From positions 1 through 56,647 of the forward strand of contig JADNRV010000311.1 in assembly GCA_015499995.1 (NCBI GenBank): 56,647 nt of DNA. The letters run 5' to 3'. Position numbers and translations under genes: made by a program. This DNA comes from Flammula alnicola. Its lineage: Eukaryota; Basidiomycota; Agaricomycetes; Agaricales; Strophariaceae. Positions 31,602 through 43,135 of the stretch are shown piece by piece. The notes beneath the pieces are model-generated. The model was not told where the DNA came from, made no database searches, and was given only the letters and a program-made list of their open reading frames with translations. Position 1 is the first letter of the stretch. Each line of letters opens with the position of its first letter.

Positions 31602-32221
31602 CTAGGGATTCTCCAAGCGGCGGATAGTCTCCCTGGCTCTGACGAACAGACGTTTATCCTCTACGAAGACGACAGTGTTGTCCTCCCGTGAGCCGAATTG
31701 AGTTCGGAAGGAGTCTCCGGCCAATTGAGCCTCTTCGAGAGAGTCCCGTAGGTTTCTCGCCAGAATTTTTCTCACCGAAGAGCAGCGATCCAGCTCTTCA
31801 GTGATAAGTCGTCGTTCATCGGAATCGGAAATCCTCGTACTCGAAGTAGAGGTTGAATCAGAGGTCAATGTTTTGAGTCTGGTGAAGTTGGAGGTGGAAT
31901 TGTTCGGCATGTGTGGTTGTGAGGGGAAGGTTGACTGCAAGTAAGAAGAAACCATTCTTGAGCATTCTGAGAACTTGGAACGGATTGTCCTCTTACTTTC
32001 AAACTCGAAGAATGTTGAGAGCCTATGCTCTGTATCTCGGACACTAGTTCAAATCGAACAGGAGGCATCTGCGATGCGTTGAGACCTGCTCCTTGATAGA
32101 GCCGAGAATTCGCGTCAATGCTGGGCGTGGAAAAGCCTCGAGAAGAGTTCTGTGATTGTCTGAATCCAAGCATTGGGATAAGCCTCAAGACTGATGACAC
32201 AGCAAAGACCACCATAGCCAC
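31602..32221 (-). CDS. hypothetical protein, 185 aa
   Basis: Two exons, 31997-32221 and 31602-31934, with a 62-nt intron in phase 0. The N-terminus MAMVVFAVSSVLRLIPMLGF is hydrophobic, followed by Ser/Arg residues, so it could be a mitochondrial targeting or membrane segment. The C-terminal half is a charged helical region (SDERRLITEELDRCSSVRKI ... DSLEEAQLAGDSFR) that reads like a short coiled coil. No family is recognised. The start could lie at a later Met if the hydrophobic leader is not translated. Confidence 0.5.
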
Positions 32222-33196
32222 TCACAGCATCGAAGTCATCGGATAGCGCTCTGATATAGTGACGAGGGGGTAGGGGGGTGGAGTGAAGGAGACACAGAAC
32301 TGCTTCTCAAAACCAAGGAGGTGCGAAGCTTTAAATGGACCATGTTTGCGCAAAGCGCGAACAAGCATTAGAAGTAGCAAAGCACCATCTTTGTCCAAAG
32401 CGTGGCCGGCCGTGTGTGTGTGTGAAGCTGAGCGACGCGCTCGCTTGAAAAAGCTATTGTATCGCATATTGGGTGCATGGGCCGTACTGGTGACTCGACA
32501 AGGTGAAGGTGAGGGAAGCCTCGTGTCGCGAGCGAACGCGATTCCGACATCCCTGACTTGCTATTTGTGGGTGATGCCCTGTGATGCCCTGATGCGTGAT
32601 GAATCCCATCATGTCCTCCACATGACTCGAAGGGCCCTGGCTTTGCCTTGTTCAGTAAACGAAGTTGAATACTTAATCAGACTCGTCTAGAACTTAGTAG
32701 AAGAAAATGTCGTGCGCAAGCGTGCTTGGGGAGCCCCTAACTCCTGAGAAGCGTGCGTTTAAGCGCCCGGCCGTCAGACGCGTCATCGACGGTCACACCA
32801 CTGCGTTTGAAATTTCTGAACAAGTGCCAGCAACAGGCCTTGCGCTGATTTGGAGGCAGTGTATTTTATAGCAAGACGTTCTTTTCTAGGAGGGCCTTTG
32901 CGAGACACATCAGACAAACGTGTCTGCCTCATGTTTGTTAGGTTCAATTACACATTGCCGACCAGAGGATACATACATACATGTCGACTCGAGTCAAAAA
33001 TGGGTTGTGAAAGTTGTAAATGACTTGGGGGACAAACTTTAGCCTTGCATGTAGGCTTTGTTTTGAATTAGAGATCGTCCGATGCGCAGAGCCTTTCAAA
33101 GAAAGAAAGAAGGGCTCTAATATGGTCTAATATACATGTCCGTTTGAAGATGTTCTCACCAGATACTACGCCACCTCGCGCGGCCGCGCGTCCTTG
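32222..33196. other. intergenic
   Basis: A short GT run lies near 32410 and a twice-repeated GTGATGCCCT near 32571. No convincing gene. Confidence 0.4.
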
Positions 33197-35508
33197 TCAG
33201 CGATGACGCAGTCCTAGTTTGTTCCAAAACCGTCCTTTCTTGCCAAATGGATCATCTTCTCCCAGAAACTGGAGATACACCTTGCCGTTACCCACGAAGA
33301 CGTCGATTTTGTCCCCGTTCCATTCCTCATCTTCTTGATTTTCCAAGTCGATGCTCTTACGCATGTCTGCACCAACGGCACGATCCGCGTCATCGACATC
33401 ACCTTCCTGCCGCCCATGGTTCATCTCCGCCAATCCATCGTGGTGGAACTCTCCCCTGCGCATCGAGCGAGGGGGCTCTTCCACGGGCGTTCCAAGTCCA
33501 TCATCATCATCGTTCATGAACATCCACTCAGCTCCCAGATCCTCTTTCTCACCGAACTCGGACAATTTCCCAACGAAATACCCTCGGGAGAAGGCGCTCT
33601 CAGCCAGAACGACTGATGCGTCAGTCAGCCCTTTCGAGAGGCGGACGTGCATGTCGATGTTGCCCGCGGCGATGTGCACCGCCAACGGCCCTCGGAAGGT
33701 TCGCGGGAGATGCAGGGTCAGAGACGATCTAGAGAGAGAGGAGACGGGTCGAGTAGGCGATGTGTGGTTCGGATGTTGACTGGGTTTTCCGTTGGCGGTT
33801 AAAGTCTGATGATTTGAGGTCGCAGAAGGGGGAACATCAATCGTTGATGCAAGGAGATGAAAGGGCGGTCGTGGATTTGGGGCGTGCTAACATATCGGCG
33901 AACACTCAGAGAGGGTAAGAGAGAATAAAAGCAAGGGTCACTCACGATGCGTGCTATTAAAGGGAACTGTTTTCCCTTTTTTGACCCAGAAGAACCTCGC
34001 GCTTTACTGGCTGTTATCTCCGTCAATCGCAAATCAATCAATGTTGGCGACGGAGTAGAAGGGGCATATTTCCGCATAGGCGGGGGAGGATAGGCTTGGA
34101 CATCCACCGAACGACGGCCGCTTTGCCTCTGGTTCAGACTCGGCCGACCATATGCCTCTTCTGAAAGGTAGTGCTTATCCAAGGAGAGCCTCGTTGGCGA
34201 TGTTAGCGCGTTATTTTGGGCGATGTGCGGTACTGGTGAAGCAGTGGTAGTCAAGCGCCGGACCGGCGTCTTTGGAGAAGGAACCAGATGTACATCCACG
34301 TCAATCCCACCGTTCTCGACTTCCAAGAACAAATTCTTTTTGCGCGGTTTCGTCCCACCCAGGTCGTGGATAAAAGGGACTTTGGAAGACTGTTTTGTTG
34401 TATCTATACGTTCTGGGGGAACATCCGGAAGGATTTTGCTGGGCGATTCGACGGCTTTGAGGAGCGCAGCGGGGATGTAGAGGCTCGGATCAATGGTGAA
34501 TTTCCCCGTGATGGATGACGACATCGCTGGCATGCGAAAGAAGTCCAATTTTTTGAAAGTGCTCTTGCGGGAAAGGGAGACGTAGTTCGTTGCACGACTC
34601 GGCGTTGGCTGCGAATGAATTTGAGGAGAACTTGGTGACCTCTCTGTTCGTGTTGTGTCGGGGTATTGATGGGAAGCGGACGTCAGATCTGGTTGGGAGC
34701 GGAACAGGAGATGAGGGGTTGAGGAGTTGGTACCTTCTGGCAGAAACGTGGCCGTGCTGTCCATAGGTGGTGGTGGCTGAACTTGAGTTGCTTGTTCGTC
34801 ATCACTGAACAGCTCGTCGTTGGCGTCGTGGTAGACATCATAGTTGGTCTTGTCATGACGATATGTCAGACGTCCTATGCCCGCGGGTTGTGATAGAGGG
34901 GGGTGATGATACAATATTCGTGGCGAGGACGGTTCTGATGTCCGAGGTAAACCCCGATACGACACGTAAGGGCTCGTAGGCGTAGAAGAGTGCCTTGCGT
35001 ATCTAGTGTGAGGTTGATAAGAGTATGGGCTTGTTGGTTGCGGGTTGGAGAATGCACTGCTGCGAGTCGGGGTCGACGAGTGTTGAGTATCGCTCGTAAG
35101 AGGTGGAGTAGAACTCGTGCATTGACTGTGCGTATGGGTGTATCCATGGCTACAGCTTTGGCTGTGCGTAGTCACCGATGAGGGTGCTGGTGGCGGGTGC
35201 TTTTGCTCCTCGACCCTGTGGTCAACGGTTAATCCAAGGTCTTCCGTCGAGTAGGGCGAAGGTAAGGCTCCGACGTCGGGTACGACTTCAGGGCATGAAT
35301 GCATCGACATAGACCCCTGGTCCTCATACTCATCTTCATCGTAATCGTTCGTGATAGGAGTGCATTCCGTGGTGGCGACAGAGGATGTTTCGTCCCTCTG
35401 TGATGTGTAACATGGGGGAGCAGCGCTTGAAAGGCTGTCAATACCCGCAGAGTCCCGACGGTTGGTAACACGCAGCGGCTGGATATTTCTCAACACAATT
35501 CGATGCAT
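33197..35508 (-). CDS. large Ser/Pro-rich protein with C-terminal beta-type domain, 750 aa
   Basis: Two exons, 33946-35508 and 33197-33886, joined in phase 0 over a 59-nt intron. The first ~300 residues are low-complexity Ser/Pro/Thr/His with an acidic patch. From about 340 a conserved part begins (FTIDPSLYIPAALLKAVESP ... KKNLFLEVENGGIDVDVHLV). It resumes after a disordered insert in exon 2 (SSLTLHLPRTFRGPLAVHI ... GYFVGKLSEFGE ... DKIDVFVGNGKVYLQFLGED). This resembles a basidiomycete domain of unknown function (I recall it as DUF7330) built of repeated strands. The ~150-residue insert inside the domain is notable. Function is unknown. Confidence 0.7.
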
Positions 35509-36103
35509 AGATTATCCTCGTCAGAGTCGAGCAAGGGGCAGAGAGAAGGGCGGCCAGATTCCAACCACTGGGAAGGGACAAAAGGTCGGTATTTAGAAGG
35601 TTCCAAACGAGTTTACCATGTTGGTAAAGCCTAAAGGTCGGCATTCTTGAGAGGGCCGCGAGGTTGAAAAGAATTCGAAGTCGTGAGATTTGGACTTATG
35701 TACCAAGAACCCGTGCGGGTCACGTCGGCTTCGTACCTCGAGTACCGTTGGCGGCTGGGCTTAGGTCTGTATTTGGTAAGAGAAGCGGGTTTCTGAGGGG
35801 TGTTAGGGGTACCTTGGAACCGCTTCTTCCTACATAGTTCTCTTGCCTCACCAGCGTGACAAGATGTACATGTATGTTGGCGTGTCATGTTATAACTTTA
35901 ATATGTTCGTCGTTATTTCCGACTTCCAATACTTATGTTATAAAATATATTACCGCTCTCCGTGCATTTGATTTTTTCCCTTTCAAATTTGATGACATTT
36001 ATATATGATCTGACCTCTGATTACTGGAAAGAAACATATCAAGAGCAAAATAGTTGAAGAATATACAAGCCACGGTGATGTTCGTCGGAGTGAGAATGAA
36101 TGG
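35509..36103. other. intergenic
   Basis: Promoter side of the preceding minus-strand gene; AT-rich near 35920-36010. No gene is seen. Confidence 0.4.
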
Positions 36104-36192
36104 CGGCCCGTTTTACCCGGACCCCGACAGTGACTTTTGCCACACGTGATTTTGTGGCAAAAGTCGATGTCGGGGTCCGGTAAAATGGACCG
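36104..36192. repeat. long hairpin 1 (about 89 bp)
   Basis: Outer arms CGGCCCGTTTTACCCGGACC and GGTCCGGTAAAATGGACCG pair with few mismatches. The inner stem GACTTTTGCCACA/TGTGGCAAAAGTC is perfect around the loop CGTGATTT. Confidence 0.85.
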
Positions 36193-36213
36193 TTATGTTC
36201 CGGGTGAGAAAAA

Positions 36214-36259
36214 ATGCAACGCTTTTGCCACACGTGATTTTGTGGCAAAAGCGTTGCAT
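36214..36259. repeat. perfect hairpin 2 (46 bp)
   Basis: Perfect 19-bp stem ATGCAACGCTTTTGCCACA around the same loop CGTGATTT. The 28-bp centre is identical to hairpin 1, while the outer stem is a different sequence. Confidence 0.9.
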
Positions 36260-36439
36260 ATGACAAGTCGACTACTCGGACTAGTGTAGTGAAAATTTCT
36301 GTGCGCCTGGTATGTTCTAGTTTCTAAAATCGTCATGCTACACTAATAGGAGTTTACAAGGCCGAGTGGTTGGAGCTTAGTGCAGTCAAGAATCTTGCGG
36401 ACAGGAAGCACTCCGAAGCAGAAGTTATGTGCGTTGTTT

Positions 36440-36792
36440 TCTAATGCTGTACGCATGCCACCTTATACGTAAATTCAAAGGTGCTACCTATCTTGATATT
36501 CAGTTCTGCAACTCCTCTGTGATTCCTCTGTGCATTCTCGAAGTGCCTTAGTATCAAGAAACGGCTCATGCTATTCCAATGCCTCAAATCCTCCTCTATT
36601 TGCAATATCGTTCGACCGTCCTTTTCTGCCAGCAGTACGTGGTTTGCAATATAAGCTCCTTGCTTGCTGACCTCGGATTTTTTTGAAGGCCGTTTTCGAC
36701 AGTTGAATTGCGCTTGTCCTCCTGCGCTTGGTCTCCTGCGCTTGTCCTCGCAATCTTGCCTCGTCGCTACCCAACCACACTTGCGCCGGTAA
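36440..36792 (+). repeat. duplicated 5' flank of integrase-like gene, copy 1
   Basis: It matches 37800-38317 in patches, for example CTTATACGTAA-TTCAAAGGTGCTACCT and AATTGCGCTT-TCCTC, so the locus was duplicated together with its promoter region. Copy 2's flank also holds an inner duplication around CTGTCTGGCAGCAATC. Confidence 0.6.
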
Positions 36793-37302
36793 ATGACATC
36801 TCATAACCGCAATCCTATGGGTAAAAATCAACGCGCCACTGTCCGTACGTATATATTCTCAAAATACATTTATTTACAACATTCTGACTCCAGTTTAGCA
36901 TCTGCAGATGATCCCGTCCTTTCGGAAGCCCTCATCAATTTGCAGCAGCTCGACAACCATATCACTCACGACCAAGGAATTCAGTTATCGCGCAACACTC
37001 TTTCTGACTTTATGCATATCCACGATCCGGAGCCATTTCTTGCTCGTGAGCCAGGGGCGATATGGGCTGTTGTCGATGACACGACGGGACAATGGCTGGG
37101 TGCTTGGGTGGTTCCCACCAATCGGATGGGGGACATCATTGGTTACCTCTTTCTCTGTGTCAAGAGATATAAAGGTAAGCCATTTGCGTAAATTCATTGT
37201 ATCATAGCTGAATTCTAGTCGACTAGCAGGGCTTCCTCTTCAATTTACCACAGATTGCGGATCTGAGACGACCCAACTATATGGACTTGTGAATACTCTT
37301 GG
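36793..37302 (+). pseudogene. integrase-like DDE gene, shortened copy
   Basis: Same start (MTSHNRNPMGKNQRATV) and same first intron as the intact copy at 38318, but segments are missing. The block after SEALI up to LQQLD, a stretch after LQQLD, and the block between REPGA and IWAVVDD (which holds the first catalytic Asp) are gone. One codon is also lost near LCVKRYKG. All losses keep the frame. The copy continues through the next intron into an exon with TTDCGSETTQLYG and then ends without the Glu-bearing exon. It is probably non-functional as an enzyme. Confidence 0.72.
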
Positions 37303-38317
37303 GTATATAAGAGAAGTTGAATTCTGAGGGGTTTTGGCATCGTTTCTCTAACCCTCATGTGAGCATGACGAGGGCAGACAAGCCACCATAGTAGTAGTCA
37401 TCTCATGTTTTATGTTCGTTGTTATTTCTGATATTGTGTTATAAAATGCATTGCAAATCCTCCTTATTTACAACTAAATAGATTCTAGCAGCCATCTCGC
37501 CGTCAACCGTGAAGATTTGTGAGCCACCGCCATCTCCATTTCAAACTCCGAGCAAGTACTAGTACACGGCGATATGTTTTTGATGTGTACGCGTATGTCA
37601 GATTCCACTTCTCTGGTGACCTTGCTCCCTGGTTTTCTGCCGAATAGCCTAAAGCTTCGAAGAGGGTCAGATTACAACTCCAGTTCTTGATTTGTATGTT
37701 TTTATGATGCAAGTTTCTGCAACACAAGGTCACGGTATGCTCAACAAATCCTCATAGAAATTTACGTGACAGTGAACGGAGAGAAGACAGGAAGTAGAAG
37801 TCTCAACCAAAGAATAAAGGTGCATTGTTTTCTATTGTTCTGAAAGCCACACTTATACGTAACTTCAAAGGTGCTACCTGACTTGATATGCAGTTCTGCG
37901 ACTCGTTCTGCAACTCCCGGAACCACAGCCTCCATGGACGACTAGCTCATGCAATTTCGATGCATTAATCTCTTGCCAATTTGCAATGTGGCTCCACCAC
38001 AGCTGTCTGGCAGCAATCACAGTGGTATGTGGCTTATTACCGTATAAATACCTGCCTTGTTTACAGACCGTTTTGACAGTCAAATTGCGCTTTTCCTCAG
38101 GCACCTGTCCTCGCAAACTTGCCTCATCACTTATCGCCCCGGCTCCATCACTGCTCGCCCCGCTGTCTGGCAGCAATCTGCGGTATGAAACTTATTTATG
38201 GTATAAATCCCCAGCTTGTTTTTCTCACATTTATCTTGAAGACGTCAAATCGCTTTCTGCCTGTGCTCGTCTTTGCAAACTTGCCTTGTCACTGCTCGCC
38301 TTCACTTCTGCCCGTGA
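37303..38317 (+). other. spacer and duplicated flank between the two integrase-like copies
   Basis: No gene is seen. It includes the second copy of the 5' flank from about 37800. Confidence 0.5.
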
Positions 38318-39849
38318 ATGTCATCTCATAACCGCAACCCTGCAGGTAAAAATCAGCATGCCACTGTTCGTACGTATATCTTCTCAAACTATATTCGTTT
38401 ACGATGTTCTGAATATAATTTAGCATCCGCAGATGATCCCCTCCTTGCTGAAGCCCTCATAAAATACCATCGAGAGGGTATATCCAGCAATGACCGTATC
38501 AAGCAGAGGTTGCTTGCGGAGTATGGGATTTCAGCCAGGTAATTCATTGGTCTTCGAACATTTTTCACCCTATTAACTCATGAGCGAATACTTAAATAGT
38601 GTTTCCTGCATCAAGCGCCGAAGGAACGATCTTCGGTTATATGGGCCTCGTTCCAAATTACAACAGCTCACAGACAAGGAGAAGGAACAAGTCGTCTTAC
38701 AGCAGCTTGACAAAGATCCCGCCAAAGGACAAGGGCTCTCGACCATCAAAAATCATATTGCTCACGACCAGGGTATTCAGTTATCACGCGATGTCATTTC
38801 TGGCATTATGCACATCCACGATGCCGAAGCGTTTCTTGCTCGTGAGCCAGGGGCAAAGAGGATTCACCGTGTACCCAAGGCTCCAATTGGCATTCACGAG
38901 AGATGGGCTGGTGATGGCCACGACAAACTTTACAAGATAGGCTTTCCAATATGGGCTGTTGTTGACGATGCGACGGGGAAATATCTAGGTGCATGGGTAG
39001 TCCCGAGTAACCGAATGGGCGACATAATCGGTTACCTATTCCTCTGTCTCGTCGAGAGATACAAGGGTGAGCAGTTGCAATAAATGACCTGCATTATAGC
39101 TGAATTATGATCCAGGGCTTCCACTTCAATTTACTACAGATTGCGGCTCTGAGACTACCCAACTCTATGGCCTTGTAAACGCTCTTCGGTAAGGATCTTT
39201 CTTTTGAAACTATCCTTCTGAAACTGATGTCTATGCAGCGAAATTTTCCACCCTGAATACGACCTTGCTGTGCTGGCCGCACACTGCTACCTCCGCAGTG
39301 TCCACAACATCTCGATCGAGCGCTCATGGTTGCGAATGCGCCTTGATTTGGGCGACAATGCAGTGGTGGAGTATCAAAAGGGACCGCCATCCGGAATCTT
39401 TAAACCTGAGGACCCCTTACACATGTATGCCCAAGCTTCCTTTTTTGCTAAATTGCATATTGCTTACGAATTCTCTTTTTATCAGGCAACTGAGCCAGTG
39501 GCTGTGGTCGAAAGCCCTTCAACTTGCGCTCGACAATTTCATGTCCATGCGAAATGCGCAGAAGATGCGCAAAGACAACGAAAAGGCAGGCCCCTCTGGT
39601 TGCTCTCGGAATGACGCTTTCAGCCTCCCGCACAACTTTGGACTGTCAAACGAACTTCTCCCCCTCAATGACGATCAACTCAAAATTGTGTCTGAAATTA
39701 AGGAGTTCATGGGAGGCGACGCTCTCCTTGCTTTTGTGTCTACTGAATTTTCAGCAAAAGCGGAATTGGCTTACATCTCCTTAGGTGTTGTCGAGCTGAC
39801 AATACACAATGCCTGGCATATTTTTGAAGCCCTTCTCCCGCTATTCTAG
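38318..39849 (+). CDS. integrase-core-like DDE protein, 418 aa, intact
   Basis: Six exons: 38318-38369, 38424-38538, 38600-39066, 39116-39188, 39239-39424 and 39486-39849, all in phase. A helical N-terminal DNA-binding-like part (about 20-110) precedes an RNase H-like core. Asp161 lies in AGDGHDKLY, Asp220 in FTTDCGSET and Glu263 in NISIERSW, giving D-x58-D-x42-E. The rest includes QWLWSKALQ and an AFSLPHNFG ... MGGDALLAF segment. I recall this integrase-like family as widespread and multi-exonic in Agaricomycetes. It may be a transposase or a domesticated derivative. No terminal repeats or target duplication are visible around it. Confidence 0.78.
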
Positions 39850-40046
39850 ATGTAAATTGTTCATAGCTTTTAACAACAAATAGATTATTTGTCGCTCCTT
39901 CCTTGCATCTCAATTGATCAACCTGGGTTCAGGTCTGCTGGCTGAGGGCTCAGGTCTAGCTGGATTGCGTGTAACGTGGCAATTTTTTGTTACGGCTTTG
40001 CGACGTCCTACACCTTGTTTCACCGGACTCACTGCTTCAAGCTGAA

Positions 40047-42606
40047 ATGGCCAAGTGCTCATATTGTGGTATTGACTTTCCGCTGCTGGCTGATAGAGAC
40101 AACGAAGCAGTTGTCCGTTGTGGCAAATGCGCTCTGCGGGTACCTGGATTGTCAGTTCCAGAAATTGCGATCATCAATGTATGTCTCATTCTCCGTTTTG
40201 GGGCCCATTAAAGGCTAAAGACCAATTTTTAATAGGATAAACCACAGTGCGCAGGTTGTGGTCTCACGTCAAATGTGATCAGGCATCCTCTTTGCAATGG
40301 GTGCATTCAGACATATAGTAAGGGAATTATTTTCTTTTGACAAACATGTACACTAATTATGTTTGAATAGAGCATGCACCACACATACCGACGGCTATTT
40401 TAAGGATACAGGGTGTTGCGCCACTTTTGCTAGAGCAGAATACGATGGGTATGGGGGATGATCTTGACTTGACAGATGGAACTTCAGCCGTCATAACTTC
40501 TGCTCAAGAATATCAGGCGAAAGCTTCAGACCCGCGATTGAATAAGCCAAGCACTGCCCGAGGGGCAGAAGGAGGCCTGAACAGATTCAAGAACTTGGGG
40601 AAAGCACAAAGTGTAATCGCGGAACGCAAGGGAAAAAGAGACGAAGCTAATCTGATTGGTGTTGGGATTAAAGTTTCGGCGACGCTCTGGAAAATCCCTC
40701 AAGGCCATGGCAAAATGTTACCGGTGCGGTCTGCAGATATTACATGATTCGGATAAGTGTTTGATTTAATTAAACATAAACTATTCCTTTTTTTTAGATT
40801 ACGCCCATCCGAGTGACTCACGTCTTCAGTCCAGACAATGAAACCAAGAAGGCGCTCGAAAAATTGCTGCTCAGTGTCCGGAAGTCATTTGAAACTCAAC
40901 ATCCCGACGCTGAACTATTGACATGGTAAGTATATTATTTTTAATCTTGTGGCACTCACCCTAATCAATTGTTTGGAGGGCAAATATCAGCCTCTATGCT
41001 CACGAAACGCAGCAAAAATACTCGTCTCTCGATCATTTTGATTATAGCCTTCCCATGGAGCAATTCTTTCATGAATTTGTCAAGGGAAAATTGGCAGTGG
41101 AAACCATGCTAAAGGATAAAAAAATCGAGATACGTTTCGCTTTTTTCGAGGAGACAGTGGTCAGTGAGAAAGCAGATTCCTTTTTTTCCCCTAACCCCAA
41201 ATTATCTGTTAGTTTCCTGACGGCGACAATTTGACTGAGTCATTCCGCCTTCCAAGTCATTCCAAAGCATCCTCTGCACTCACAAAGGCGTCTTCGGCTG
41301 TAGGACCGAAGAAAAGCAAGAGAGCAAGGACAGATGTAGCATCTGCTATGCCAGCTAGCTCAAGTCGCCAAGTCTCCCTCAGTCAGCCTATCCGCAGTTC
41401 TTTCACCTTTGCTGTACCCGATATTCCCCAGCGTATCGGACGACCCGTTCTGAAGAGTGCCTTTCGGCCACCCGCCACACGCCCGAACTGGACCCGCGAT
41501 ATTGAAATGACCGCTTGCTCATTTTTGCGAACCAAGGCAACCTACGCTCTCAAGGACGGCCTTCACGTACGTTTTGAAACAATGGAGATTGCAGAAGAAA
41601 TACAAATTGCTGCAAAGTGGGAAAAAGTCGGTGACGATGGATACATTGGGGAAGGTTTTACAAAACGAGGAATCTATGTACGTCTCAGCTGATGGTAGCC
41701 TTTAAATTCTAATCTCTACTTTGAAGGCACGGTTTATGGGCAAAGAATATGTCTTGACTCAGCCGATAGATTCACACATGGAACAAAGCGCTGTCGAGAG
41801 TGTCTTGCGAGCCGAGTATGCCCTTCTGTGCATCGGCAATACCCTCAAGCAGGAATTCGACAGCCATGCTCAAGAATATGGGGCTACCTCGATACCAAGT
41901 GCGTGCTTCTCCCTTGTTTAAGTTGAATTTATCAGTGATAAACTTCAATCAGAATTCTATTTTAATTTTGAGGGCTCTATCCTCGGGAACCTCATCCCAA
42001 GTCTTTCGTCCCAAAGCCGCCATTTGACCCATAGGCGTTTCATCGCTACACCATTGCTACCCTGCGGAGAACTTGATGGAAAAATCCAGAAGTTTACGGG
42101 GAACGATGAATTTGGAGATGCAAACGATCATCTAACCAAAGCTATTCATGCGTTCTCTCATTTTACGGCGGTATATACCCAAAAGAACATTGTATTATGT
42201 GATCTTCAAGGTGAGATTTGTCTGCTTCCGAAGTCCTGATAGTAATTCGCTTATTTGCTCAATTTTTTTTCAGGCATGTATGACCGTGACAAGGTCATGT
42301 GTCTAATTGATCCACAAGGCCATACGTATGTCTACCGATTCATAAATTCCACATTATCAGTGATTAATTCTGGATAATAGCGCTACTCGACAGGATAACA
42401 GCTGCCATGAATATTGGGATGGTGGGCCCAAAAAAATCGAAGCATTTTTGAAGAAACATGCTGCTGCCTGCGAAAAGAATTGGATTTGCAAGGCACTTAA
42501 TTTACTGGATGCCATCGTCGAGGTGAAAGGCGCGTCTCCAAGTCCTTCCAAGTGTCATACTCTTGGGCTTCAGGTAGCAGACACTGCTGCGCCCGGACTA
42601 TTTTGA
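40047..42606 (+). CDS. zinc-ribbon plus alpha-type protein kinase, 678 aa
   Basis: Ten exons: 40047-40178, 40236-40317, 40371-40723, 40798-40925, 40991-41159, 41213-41677, 41727-41898, 41953-42210, 42274-42325 and 42381-42606. The exon 5 donor could sit three bases earlier. The N-terminus holds CxxC pairs (CSYCGIDF, RCGKCAL, CAGCGL, CNGCIQ) like two small zinc ribbons. A Ser/Ala-rich linker includes the basic GPKKSKRAR. The C-terminal third fits the MHCK/EF2K-type alpha-kinase fold, with RRFIATPLL, HAFSHFTAVYTQKNIVLCDL, LIDPQGHT and a WDGGPKKIEAFLKKH zinc-anchoring end. Alpha-kinases are strongly expanded in mushrooms. Substrates are unknown. Confidence 0.8.
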
Positions 42607-43014
42607 CGGGGGGTCAAAATTCATGGCACGTTGTTTGAATTTTCACAAGTGTTTTGCCTCTGGCAAAATTTAATCACAATTTCTCAATTTACACATGGCA
42701 AAATGTATGTGAAAATTATGGATTTAGATTATATTTTGCCCTGGTCATAATCAAATATATTCCTCCATTTTTTTTTCATGCAAAATATAGCTAAAATTTC
42801 AAGTTTTGCCTATATTTTACCATGCATTAAAACGAAGAGTCAAAAGATTGGGAAAACATGGGATTTTGCTCGTCGGCGAATCCACAGGAAATTTCTATAT
42901 TTGGAACATGGGCAAAATGAATCATTTTATGATGTGATTTTGTCATCGTGAAAATCAAAGCTTTCGCCTACGATTTTGCCAATTGGGCAAAATCGTAGGG
43001 CAAAATGAGTCGCG
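42607..43014. repeat. GGCAAAAT-rich palindromic non-coding DNA
   Basis: TTTTGCC/GGCAAAA words occur about ten times in 400 bp on both strands. The strongest structure is a perfect 14-bp stem CCTACGATTTTGCC around AATTG at 42967-42999. The stem core is the same word as in the twin hairpins at 36104-36259. Confidence 0.6.
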
Positions 43015-43104
43015 CGCTGAGCGAGGCACTGCCCAGGAGCTCAGCGAGTTGGGCGTCGTGCGCTGAGCGAGGCACTGCCCAGGAGCTCAGCGAGTTGGGC
43101 GTCG
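43015..43104 (+). repeat. tandem duplication, 46-bp unit
   Basis: Two nearly identical units starting CGCTGAGCGAGGCACTGCCC, followed by decayed GCTCAGCG words to about 43135. Confidence 0.8.
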
Positions 43105-43135
43105 CTCGGCGAGTCGCGCGTCGCTCAGCGCTCAG

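Noticed and set aside
36358..36430. tRNA-like word GGCCGAGTGGTTGGAGC
   Set aside because: No B box or pairing arms downstream; not a tRNA gene.
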